12,721 nucleotides of DNA from Bacteroidia bacterium. GTDB taxonomy: Bacteria; Bacteroidota; Bacteroidia; Bacteroidales; Paludibacteraceae. Of the stretch, positions 1-6,323 are shown one piece after another. Position numbers and translations under genes: made by a program. The notes beneath the pieces were generated by a model. It had not been told where the DNA came from. It ran no database searches and worked only from the letters and a program-made list of their open reading frames with translations. The stretch covers positions 1-12,721 of the forward strand of contig JAGKVE010000058.1 in NCBI GenBank assembly GCA_021152555.1. The letters run 5' to 3'. Within the stretch, counting starts at the first letter, position 1; each line of letters begins with the position of its first letter.

Positions 1-54
1 ATGGAGGATTGCTAATCGATCTGCAATCGTAAACTTTTTTAATCTTTTGTCCAT
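1..54 (-). CDS. IS transposase (OrfA-like), N-terminal 18 residues only
   Basis: The minus-strand ATG at 54-52 opens MDKRLKKFTIADRLAILH and runs off the left edge. The short basic start followed by an 'IADRLAIL' helix is typical of the helix-turn-helix DNA-binding OrfA proteins of IS3-like elements. A weak AAGG lies 7 nt upstream of the ATG, and a 5-bp inverted repeat (GACAC/GTGTC, 58-75) brackets it. The family call is recognition from a short fragment. The position of the ATG about 40 nt inside a terminal-repeat-like sequence supports it. Confidence 0.65.
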   Translation of the reverse strand, partial: MDKRLKKFTIADRLAILH

Positions 55-57
55 AAC

Positions 58-75
58 GACACCTTTTTTAGTGTC
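58..75 (-). promoter_or_regulatory. Hairpin over the transposase ribosome-binding region
   Basis: On the minus strand, GACAC (75-71) and GTGTC (62-58) flank the loop TAAAAAAG and stop 3 nt before the transposase ATG. The weak Shine-Dalgarno AAGG straddles the loop and the 3' stem arm. Several IS elements use such hairpins to mute translation from read-through transcripts; that role is inferred here, and a stem of only 5 bp is weak. Confidence 0.35.
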
Positions 76-96
76 AACATATTTCAGGACAAGACA

Positions 97-2486
97 CACT
101 CTTTGAAAACGATGTCGAGGTCTCAGGCGGCACATTTGATACCCAAGTACCGGAAGCTATTCTTGCTGATAATTTCAAGCAAATAGAAGATCCTCAAAAC
201 CCGGGCTCATACATCGTCGAAGAAATCGTTCCGGTTATTACAGTTGAGGCAGACAAATTGGAGTTCGGTGAGATTGAATATGCCGAGGCTCCTAATGGCA
301 AAGAATTGTCTCTTACGGTGTCTGTCACAGAAAATGCACAATTAAATGTAGCTGTATCCGGCGAGCAAAAAGATAATTTCACTGCCGAAATCAAGGACGG
401 CAAACTCGTTGTTACCTTTACATCTAACGCAGCAGGTACATACGCCGCGACCGTTACGCTCTCCGCTCCTAACGCAGAGCCAAAAACCGTTGCCGTTTCT
501 GCAACAATTAAAGAAGAACAAGTGCCTGAACCAAGCGGCTGCACTGACTATTCGTACACGTTCTCCGGACAGATGGGAGAATCCGCCCAATTGGGAGAAC
601 TTTATTGGGTGCTTAATACTTCATTGTATACAGGTTTTGACACTAACAATGACCGCGGTGCGCAATTTGGTTCAAAGAACTCTACTGGTACCGCAACTCT
701 TACAACCGAAGATGTCAAAGATTGCGCTATCAAGAACATTGTCATCAACTCCTGTATTGCAAAAGACGGAGCTGGAAAAATCTCCGTATTTATAGGAGAC
801 ACACAGATTGGCGATACAACTTCGCTGACTGTAGACACTACGAACTATACTTTTGAGAATTCGACAAACATAAAAGGAGCGTTAAAGATTCAGTTAGAGA
901 ATACTGCAAAAGCAATGTACATTAAATCCATTGCTATCACTTTCGGCGAGACAGTTATCACTCCTACCACTACCCTTACCGTTGACCCGAAAACTGCGGA
1001 AATCGAAGTGGGCGAGACCGTCACACTTACCGCTACTCGCGATGGTAATGACCAACTCACATGGAAATCCGAAGACAAAACCATCGCTACCGTTGACGCC
1101 AAGGGCGTTGTTACCGGCGTTCAAAAAGGCGAAGTAAAAATCATCGCTGTGGCCAACGAAATCAGCGACACCTGCGTTGTAACGGTTAAGGAAGCTACAA
1201 CTCCACCAACTCCTGAAAGTAAGTCATTCATGCTATTAACAGACGACTCCGACTTAGCAGTTGGTGATGAACTTATCATTGTCAGCTCAGACTATAGGAA
1301 AGCAGCTGGCGCTATTAGTAGTTCTGTCTTAGCAGCAATTGATGTTACAATAGAAAACGATGCTATTGAGGTAGAAGAAGACGGCGACGTACTTGTCTTT
1401 ACGCTTGGTGGCACTAAAGGAGCTTGGACATTGAATAACAATGGAAAAGCATTAGGAGCTACCGCCGTTAAGAAGATGGCGTTAGGCGATGGTACCACTA
1501 CTTGGTCTATCGCAATAGACGCGAATGGTGACGCAACTATTACTAATGGTACTGCTGCAAATGGGGTCCTCCAATACAACTCTGTTAATCCTCGTTTCAC
1601 CACATACACTTCTGACCAAACATTACCGCAGATTTACCGCCATCAAGAGGCAAAAGCTTCCACCACTCTCTCCGTTCAAGAGACCGCAGAGGTAGCAGTA
1701 GGTAAAACGGTTACGCTGAACGTTACCCGTGACGGTAATGACAAACTGACCTGGAAATCCATGGATGAGACTGTGGCTACAGTTGCTAACGGCGTTGTTA
1801 CAGGCGTTAAAGAAGGCGAAGTAAAAATTGCCGTCTCGGTTGGCAACCTCAGCGACACCTGTACGGTTACCGTTGTCGCAGGCGAGACACCTGTTGAGCC
1901 AGGCGAAGAACTGGATGTTGACTTCGCGGAGGCGTACACCACCACTTACGAAGGCACAACCTACTGGGCTTTTGATGCGTATAACTACGAGAACGATTAT
2001 CCAGAACTCTACTTCGATTTCGAAGCTACCGATTTGACGCACCTGAATGGCACGCATGAAATTGACTATTCCGGACTTTGGACAAGCGAAAAAGACTCCA
2101 TTGAGTTCGTAAGCGGTACAGCTACCATATCTTGCGTAAGCACCAAAACGGAAGCAAACTACGCTGTTTATCACGTTGACGTTGTATTGTACGACGAAGA
2201 TGGCAATGAATACTCCTATTCGTTTGATGTAGAGGTGGTTGCATATGACGGCGACAAATCAACTAAGGACAATATTATCTACATTGAGTTGGAGGATGTT
2301 CCGAGTGAAGAACCTGGTGATGAACCCGGTGACGAACCCGGTGACGAACCTGGCGACCAAGCAATCGACAATACGATTGTCATTGACGCCAACGCGCCGG
2401 TTTATAACATTCAGGGTATGCAAGTCAACCGCAACACACGCGGAATACTTATCCAGAACGGTCAGAAGTTCATCCTTCTGCAATAA
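97..2486 (+). pseudogene. Secreted multi-domain Ig-like (BIG_2) surface protein, 3' part left by an IS insertion
   Basis: The frame is open from codon 72-74, just after an in-frame TAG (69-71) inside the IS, and the host part begins near 97. No credible start or signal peptide is present, so this is the C-terminal part of a larger exported protein. Order of regions: a cap with EVSGGTFDTQVPEAILADNF (about 117-176), a common Bacteroidales surface-protein motif; an Ig-like strand region (about 240-520); a beta-sandwich-like module (about 540-955); a first BIG_2 domain (about 965-1195, with DGNDQLTWKSED and ISDTCVVTV); a module with FMLLTDDSDLAVGDELIIVS (about 1220-1650); a second BIG_2 domain (about 1660-1885, with DGNDKLTWKS and LSDTCTVTV); an acidic beta-rich module (about 1905-2300); an EPGD linker; and a C-terminal tail with AIDNT and VYNIQGMQV. 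Such tails resemble Bacteroidales cell-surface sorting tails. A role in adhesion or glycan contact is plausible but not shown. The terminator at 2535 follows. Confidence 0.75.
2310..2357 (+). repeat. 12-bp tandem repeat encoding an EPGD linker
   Basis: Four consecutive 12-nt units of the form GAACCYGGYGAY encode EPGD four times. They form a flexible acidic spacer between the last folded module and the C-terminal tail of the Ig-like protein. Because the unit is a multiple of three, slippage would change linker length without breaking the frame. Confidence 0.85.
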
Positions 2487-2534
2487 ATCCGGCACCTGCG
2501 AAGCGCTTTCGCATCGTACAAAAAATAAGAAAAG

Positions 2535-2567
2535 TGGCATGTGTTCTTGCACATGTCATTTTTTTTT
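2535..2567 (+). terminator. Rho-independent terminator after the Ig-like protein
   Basis: A 9-bp stem TGGCATGTG/CACATGTCA (one G-T pair) has the loop TTCTTG and is followed by a run of nine T. It lies 49 nt after the stop codon. An A-rich stretch precedes the stem, so weak function on the other strand is possible. The loop also supplies the upstream element of the valS promoter. Confidence 0.85.
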
Positions 2568-2577
2568 ACTACCTTTG
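2547..2577 (+). promoter_or_regulatory. Promoter of valS, Bacteroidota type
   Basis: TTG (2547-2549) is separated by 20 nt from TACCTTTG (2570-2577), matching the Bacteroidota -33/-7 pattern TTTG and TAnnTTTG. The same 20-nt spacing is seen at the two promoters near 9300-9400. The -33 element lies in the loop of the preceding terminator. The implied leader is about 45 nt. Confidence 0.7.
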
Positions 2578-2600
2578 CGCCGTTTTTTGCAATCATACAC

Positions 2601-2622
2601 CGTAAATTTGTAAATCGTAAAT
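2601..2622 (+). repeat. CGTAAAT heptad repeat in the valS leader
   Basis: Three near-tandem units, CGTAAAT, TTGTAAAT and CGTAAAT, end 6 nt before the valS ATG. No Shine-Dalgarno site is present, so this A/T-rich repeat is the only sequence in the ribosome-binding region. It belongs to the set of 7-bp repeats seen across the window. Confidence 0.65.
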
Positions 2623-2628
2623 ATCTTT

Positions 2629-5340
2629 ATGGATAGTAAGTACAACCCTACTGACATCGAAGCCCGTTGGTATCAATACTGGCTGGACAACAAACTCTTC
2701 CACTCCGAGCCGGACGGCCGCGATCCTTATACCATTGTTATTCCGCCACCCAATGTGACGGGCGTGCTACATATGGGTCACGTTCTCAACGAGACCATCC
2801 AGGATATTTTAGTCCGCCGCGCACGCTTAGAGGGCAAGAACGCCTGCTGGGTGCCGGGCACCGACCATGCGTCGATAGCCACCGAGGCAAAAGTTATCAA
2901 ACGCCTCAAAGAACAAGGCATCAACAAGAGTGACCTCACCCGCGAGGAGTTCCTCAAACACGCGTGGGACTGGACGGACGAACACGGAGGTATCATTCTC
3001 AAACAGCTCCGCAAACTCGGTTGCTCCTGCGACTGGGACCGTACGTCCTTCACGATGGACGAGACCCGGAGCAAAGCTGTCATTCATGTCTTCTGCGACC
3101 TCTATAAGAAAGGCCTTATCTACCGCGGCTTGCGCATGGTGAACTGGGACCCGGAGCGTCAGACCGCTCTCTCCGACGAGGAGGTGATCTACCACGACGA
3201 GCATAACAAGTTCTACTACTTGAAATACAGAGTAGTGGAAGACCTCTCCCCTTCCCTCTCCCAAGGAGAGGGAGTACATAAGGATGAAAAGGGCTATTAC
3301 TGCGTTGTCGCTACTACCCGTCCGGAGACCATCTTCGGCGATATAGCCGTCTGCATCAACCCCAAGGAGGAGAAAAACCAGTGGCTCAAAGGCAAACATG
3401 TGATTGTGCCGGGCGTAGGACGCGTCATTCCTATCATCGAGGACCGCTACGTAGAGATCGGTTTCGGTACTGGCTGTCTCAAAGTGACGCCGGCACACGA
3501 CGTGAACGACTACGCGTTAGGACAGAAATACAACCTCAAGACCATCGATATCTTCACGCCGGACGCCCATCTGAACATGGACACGGTGGAGGAAGAGTTG
3601 CAGCCTAACGTACGCAAGTACCACGGCATGGACCGTTTCGACTGCCGCAAGCAGATTGTGGAAGACCTGCAGGCTCTCGGCTTGGTGGAGAAGATTGAGG
3701 ACTACGACAATAAAGTAGGTTACTCGGAGCGCACGAATGTACCCATCGAGCCGCGGTTGTCGCTCCAATGGTTCGTGAAGATGCAGCACTTCGCAGACAT
3801 CGCCCTGCCGCCCGTCATGAACGACGACATCGTTTTCTACCCCGCCAAATACAAGAACACCTACCGCAACTGGCTGGAGAACATCAAAGACTGGTGTATC
3901 AGCCGCCAACTCTGGTGGGGACACCGTATCCCTGCATGGTATGACGCGGAACTTCTCGCCCAGACCGGTCTGGAGAACTACCCTGACGACAAGATCCTGG
4001 TCACTGAAAGTGACCCGAATGTACAAGGGGACAATGTACAAGGTACAAAGGTGAAATGGGTTCAGGACGAAGGTGCGCTGGATACATGGTTCAGTTCGTG
4101 GCTCTGGCCAATCAGCCTCTTTGACGGTATTGACAAACCGGACAACAAAGAGATACAGTATTACTACCCGACCGCCGACCTCGTAACCGGACCGGATATC
4201 ATCTTCTTCTGGGTAGCACGAATGATTATGGCGGGCTACGAGTACGTAGGCAAGATGCCGTTCAAGCACGTCTATTTCACAGGTATTGTGCGCGACAAAT
4301 TAGGCCGCAAGATGAGTAAGAGTTTAGGCAACAGTCCCGATCCGCTGGACCTCATCGAGCGTTTCGGTGCCGACGGCGTGCGTATGGGTATTCTGCTCTC
4401 TGCGCCTGCCGGCAACGACATCCTCTACGATGACTCGCTCTGCGAGCAGGGACGTAACTTCTGCAACAAGATCTGGAACTGTTTCCGCCTCGTCAAAGGA
4501 TGGGAGGTAGTCGAAAGTCAAAAGTCAAAAGTCGAAAGCCAGCAAGCTATCAATTGGTTCGATACCAAGTTGGGCGAGGCTGAAGCCGAAGTGGCAGACC
4601 TCTTCAGCAAGTACCGTTTGAGTGAAGCTCTCATGGCAATCTACAAACTCTATACGGATGAGTTCAGCGGCTGGTACTTAGAGATGATCAAGCCGGCTTA
4701 CCAACAGCCGATTGACCGCGCTACCTACGAAGCGACCCTTGCGTTCTTCGACCGTCTTTTGAAACTGCTGCACCCCTTCATGCCGTTCATCACAGAGGAA
4801 CTCTGGCACGAGCTCTACAGCCGCCAAGAGGGAGAAAGCATCATGGTAGCCAGCCTACCCCAACCCTCCCTGAAGGGAGGGAGCAATGAGATTCTCTCCG
4901 ATATTGAGACCCTCAAGGAGATCGTTTCCGGTGTTCGCAACATCCGTGCATCGAAAAACATCCCGCAGAAGGAGGCGCTGACTCTCTATTTCGACGGTGC
5001 TGACACCTACGAATATGCCGAACTCCTGCAGAAACTCGCAAACGTAGTAATCGCCACACATGGCGATTCCAACGCCAACTGCGCGAAGTTCATCGTCGGC
5101 ACGACGGAGTTCGCCATTCCGATGGACGCATTCATCAACGTGGATGAGGAGTTGAAGAAATTAGAGGCTGACCTCGCTCACCAGCAAGGGTTCCTGAAAG
5201 GCGTAATGGCGAAGTTAGGGAACGAGCGTTTCGTGGCGAATGCCAAACCGGAGATTGTTGAGTTGGAGCGCAAGAAAAAAGCCGATGCCGAAAGCCGTAT
5301 TGCCTCCCTTGAGGAAGCTATCAAAGCGCTGAAAGGATAA
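2629..5340 (+). CDS. valS: Valyl-tRNA synthetase
   Basis: This is the cytoplasmic class Ia enzyme that joins valine to tRNA-Val using ATP. At 903 residues it has normal bacterial length. The Rossmann catalytic domain carries the HIGH-type motif HMGH (residues 48-51) after PPPNVTG, and KMSKS at 561-565 in GRKMSKSLGN. The CP1 editing domain, which hydrolyses mischarged Thr-tRNA, begins near TTRPET (229-234). An anticodon-binding domain follows (about 600-800), then a C-terminal coiled-coil arm (about 838-903). The ATG at 2629 is chosen because MDSKYNPTDIEARWYQYW is the usual start. The gene has its own promoter and terminator. Unusually, four short repeat elements lie in frame within it, near residues 207-215, 464-475, 628-637 and 744-752, apparently in surface loops. 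The catalytic motifs are intact, so the enzyme is probably functional. Confidence 0.98.
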   Translation: MDSKYNPTDIEARWYQYWLDNKLFHSEPDGRDPYTIVIPPPNVTGVLHMGHVLNETIQDILVRRARLEGKNACWVPGTDHASIATEAKVIKRLKEQGINKSDLTREEFLKHAWDWTDEHGGIILKQLRKLGCSCDWDRTSFTMDETRSKAVIHVFCDLYKKGLIYRGLRMVNWDPERQTALSDEEVIYHDEHNKFYYLKYRVVEDLSPSLSQGEGVHKDEKGYYCVVATTRPETIFGDIAVCINPKEEKNQWLKGKHVIVPGVGRVIPIIEDRYVEIGFGTGCLKVTPAHDVNDYALGQKYNLKTIDIFTPDAHLNMDTVEEELQPNVRKYHGMDRFDCRKQIVEDLQALGLVEKIEDYDNKVGYSERTNVPIEPRLSLQWFVKMQHFADIALPPVMNDDIVFYPAKYKNTYRNWLENIKDWCISRQLWWGHRIPAWYDAELLAQTGLENYPDDKILVTESDPNVQGDNVQGTKVKWVQDEGALDTWFSSWLWPISLFDGIDKPDNKEIQYYYPTADLVTGPDIIFFWVARMIMAGYEYVGKMPFKHVYFTGIVRDKLGRKMSKSLGNSPDPLDLIERFGADGVRMGILLSAPAGNDILYDDSLCEQGRNFCNKIWNCFRLVKGWEVVESQKSKVESQQAINWFDTKLGEAEAEVADLFSKYRLSEALMAIYKLYTDEFSGWYLEMIKPAYQQPIDRATYEATLAFFDRLLKLLHPFMPFITEELWHELYSRQEGESIMVASLPQPSLKGGSNEILSDIETLKEIVSGVRNIRASKNIPQKEALTLYFDGADTYEYAELLQKLANVVIATHGDSNANCAKFIVGTTEFAIPMDAFINVDEELKKLEADLAHQQGFLKGVMAKLGNERFVANAKPEIVELERKKKADAESRIASLEEAIKALKG
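3253..3273 (+). repeat. Palindromic mini-element inside valS (editing-domain region)
   Basis: CCCTCTCC and GGAGAGGG form a perfect 8-bp stem with loop CAA, extended by one T-A pair. It encodes SPSLSQGEG (residues 207-215), a Gly/Ser/Pro-rich patch just before the editing-domain motif TTRPET that does not look like conserved ValRS sequence. It is similar in style to the palindrome at 4864-4881. Insertion rather than ancestral sequence is inferred from composition. Confidence 0.65.
4021..4049 (+). repeat. GTACAAG heptad repeat inside valS
   Basis: GTACAAG (4021-4027), a diverged 8-nt unit, GTACAAG (4036-4042) and GTACAAA (4043-4049) lie in frame and encode the low-complexity peptide NVQGDNVQGTKV, shortly before VKWVQDEGALDTWFSSW of the catalytic domain. 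Confidence 0.6.
4510..4537 (+). repeat. GTCAAAA heptad repeat inside valS
   Basis: Four exact 7-nt units, GTCGAAA, GTCAAAA, GTCAAAA and GTCGAAA, encode VESQKSKVES (residues 628-637) between the catalytic core and the helical anticodon-binding domain. Codon use here is dictated by the repeat, unlike the surrounding gene. Confidence 0.8.
4864..4881 (+). repeat. Palindromic mini-element inside valS (C-terminal half)
   Basis: CCCTCCCT and AGGGAGGG form a perfect 8-bp inverted repeat with a 2-nt centre. It encodes PSLKGG within LPQPSLKGGSNE, between the anticodon-binding domain and the C-terminal arm. It resembles the element at 3253 in size, composition and encoded residues. Confidence 0.65.
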
Positions 5341-5359
5341 TCCTTTGCAATATGAGTTT

Positions 5360-5377
5360 TCCGCCAGGCATGGCGGA
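5360..5377. repeat. TCCGCC/GGCGGA hairpin after valS
   Basis: TCCGCCA and TGGCGGA form a 7-bp stem with loop GGCA, 20 nt after the valS stop and directly upstream of the true terminator. It has no T-run of its own, so it looks like a small dispersed palindrome rather than a second terminator. It could also protect the 3' end of the transcript. Confidence 0.5.
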
Positions 5378-5380
5378 TAT

Positions 5381-5414
5381 AAAAAGAAACGGCTCAATGA
5401 GTCGTTTCTTTTTT
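5381..5414. terminator. Bidirectional terminator between valS and the GSCFA gene
   Basis: An almost perfect 15-bp stem (one G-T pair) with loop AAT has A-runs on the left and T-runs on the right, so it works as a Rho-independent terminator on both strands. It closes valS from the left and the convergent GSCFA gene from the right. Its right arm overlaps the TAA stop codon of the GSCFA gene (5415-5413). Confidence 0.88.
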
Positions 5415-6297
5415 AGTGCAGAGGACGGTGGTGTTCAAATTTCCATCGTTTATGCTCAATCTGCATTTGGTTACGGGTCTGCGGTGTACAGAAGGTATCC
5501 TCAAAACGTTCCCAGATATAGTTCACCGCCAACGAAGACGGATGTACCAAATCATCCGCATAGAACCGGTAATCGCGCAGTTCGTCAAGCAATATTTCGA
5601 ATGAGGGGAAATAGACCGGCTTCGCCTGACAGAATACAGACCGCTTTGCTGACAGACCGTCCTGCGGACTGACAGACTGATTTACCATTTGATCGACAGC
5701 CATAAGGAGTGTGGCTTTGGATAGTTGGTTCTCATGCAGCCCATCCTTGACATGCCGGATTGGCGAGACGGTGAAGAGCCAGTGTTTGTCCGGGTACGCG
5801 GCTATAATCGGCTGCCAAGCCGATACAATCTCCTCCTTCGTCAGACGCCTGCGAGTGAACGTCTGTGCAGGAAGTTTATGACAGTTTCCTACCACTTCTC
5901 CGTTCATCTCATACACCCACGCTGTACCGAAAGTGACGATGATGACAGTAGCCTCCTTGAGGGTTTGTTGCATCGTTTTTACAGAGGCGCGAACCGCCTC
6001 TTCCGCTTCCTCTTTAGTAGCACGGGAGAAAGAACCATGATGCGCCATCGAGTGCCATAGACCATCGTACTCAATCAATTGAGAATTGAGAATTGAGAAT
6101 TGCGAATTGATTGCCTGCGCAATAGAGAGCGGGTTATAGAGCGTACCGAAAGGATTGCAAGTGACGGACAGATTGCGTTGCTTCATTTGTTCGCCTATTT
6201 CGTCGGAGAAACACGAACCGAGCATGAGAATCTTGTCCTCATACCCTATCTTCCACACAGAAGGCTTGATATCGATTGTCGTTTGGAGTTTGAGCAT
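5413..6297 (-). CDS. GSCFA-domain family protein
   Basis: This 294-residue protein belongs to the GSCFA family (named for a Gly-Ser-Cys-Phe-Ala motif), which looks related to SGNH/GDSL hydrolases; its substrate is not known to me. The motif appears as LGSCFSDEIG (residues 26-35), with Ser in place of the final Ala. Other family-like blocks are NPFGTLYNP (48-56), TFGTAWVYE (122-130), NCHKLP (138-143), FTVSPIRHVKDG (175-186), DELRDYRFYADD (238-249) and VHPS (251-254), which may hold a catalytic Asp/His. There is no signal peptide, so it is probably cytoplasmic. It follows the permease gene by 26 nt and is likely co-transcribed with it. Two in-frame repeat insertions are visible: NSQFSILNSQL (64-74) and about 206-226. 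The start ATG lies in another heptad repeat and has no Shine-Dalgarno site. Confidence 0.88.
   Translation of the reverse strand: MLKLQTTIDIKPSVWKIGYEDKILMLGSCFSDEIGEQMKQRNLSVTCNPFGTLYNPLSIAQAINSQFSILNSQLIEYDGLWHSMAHHGSFSRATKEEAEEAVRASVKTMQQTLKEATVIIVTFGTAWVYEMNGEVVGNCHKLPAQTFTRRRLTKEEIVSAWQPIIAAYPDKHWLFTVSPIRHVKDGLHENQLSKATLLMAVDQMVNQSVSPQDGLSAKRSVFCQAKPVYFPSFEILLDELRDYRFYADDLVHPSSLAVNYIWERFEDTFCTPQTRNQMQIEHKRWKFEHHRPLH
5613..5675 (-). repeat. Threefold hairpin repeat inserted in the GSCFA gene
   Basis: On the plus strand three units each start AGACCG and end CTGACAG: 5613-5632, 5638-5655 and 5654-5675. Each has a different small hairpin centre: GGC-TTC-GCC, GC-TTT-GC and GTCC-TGC-GGAC. The insert encodes part of SVSPQDGLSAKRSVFCQAK (residues 208-226) between the helix ending DQMVNQ and the conserved YFPSFEILLDELRDYRFY, where family members as I know them have a short loop. 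Confidence 0.7.
6077..6110 (-). repeat. AATTGAG heptad repeat inside the GSCFA gene
   Basis: Four 7-nt units (AATTGAG three times, then AATTGCG) plus a partial AATTGA encode, on the minus strand, NSQFSILNSQL (residues 64-74). The same heptad occurs at 9214-9248 in the rsmE leader, so one repeat family occupies both coding and untranslated DNA. Confidence 0.85.
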
Positions 6298-6323
6298 TCA
6301 GTATTCAGTGTTCAGATTTCAGA
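6296..6323 (-). repeat. ATTCAGT heptad repeat filling the permease-GSCFA spacer
   Basis: Units ATTCAGT, ATTCAGT, GTTCAGA and TTTCAGA occupy the whole gap between the permease stop codon (6326-6324) and the GSCFA ATG (6297-6295), and the first unit overlaps the ATG. The ribosome-binding region of the GSCFA gene therefore consists only of repeat. Confidence 0.8.

Larger units (their letters stand above)
1..96 (-). mobile_element. End of an insertion sequence, probably IS3 family, inserted in a surface-protein gene
   Basis: Read on the minus strand, this stretch begins TGTCTTGTCCTGAAATATG, runs about 40 nt and then opens a reading frame typical of an IS transposase, so it looks like the left terminal repeat plus leader of an IS that continues beyond the window. 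The plus-strand frame of the neighbouring Ig-like protein meets a stop (69-71) inside it, as expected for an insertion. The exact border is uncertain: 96 gives an end starting TGTCTTG, while 92 would give TGTCCTG. The other end and the target duplication are outside the window. The IS3 assignment rests on the short transposase N-terminus only. Confidence 0.7.

Noticed and set aside
7..28. GATTGC/GCAATC inverted repeat followed by a T-rich stretch, as a terminator
   Set aside because: It lies within the transposase coding sequence on the minus strand, the loop is 10 nt, and the T-run is not adjacent to the stem.
2827..3498. Long minus-strand open frame opposite valS
   Set aside because: It lies wholly antisense to the conserved ValRS frame and its product resembles no family; it follows from the codon bias of the real gene.
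3517..4269. A 250-residue minus-strand open frame opposite valS
   Set aside because: Same reason: antisense to conserved coding sequence, with no start signals.
5613..5675. CRISPR-like array of three units
   Set aside because: Units are 18-22 nt, lie inside a coding sequence, and have no regular spacers or cas genes nearby.
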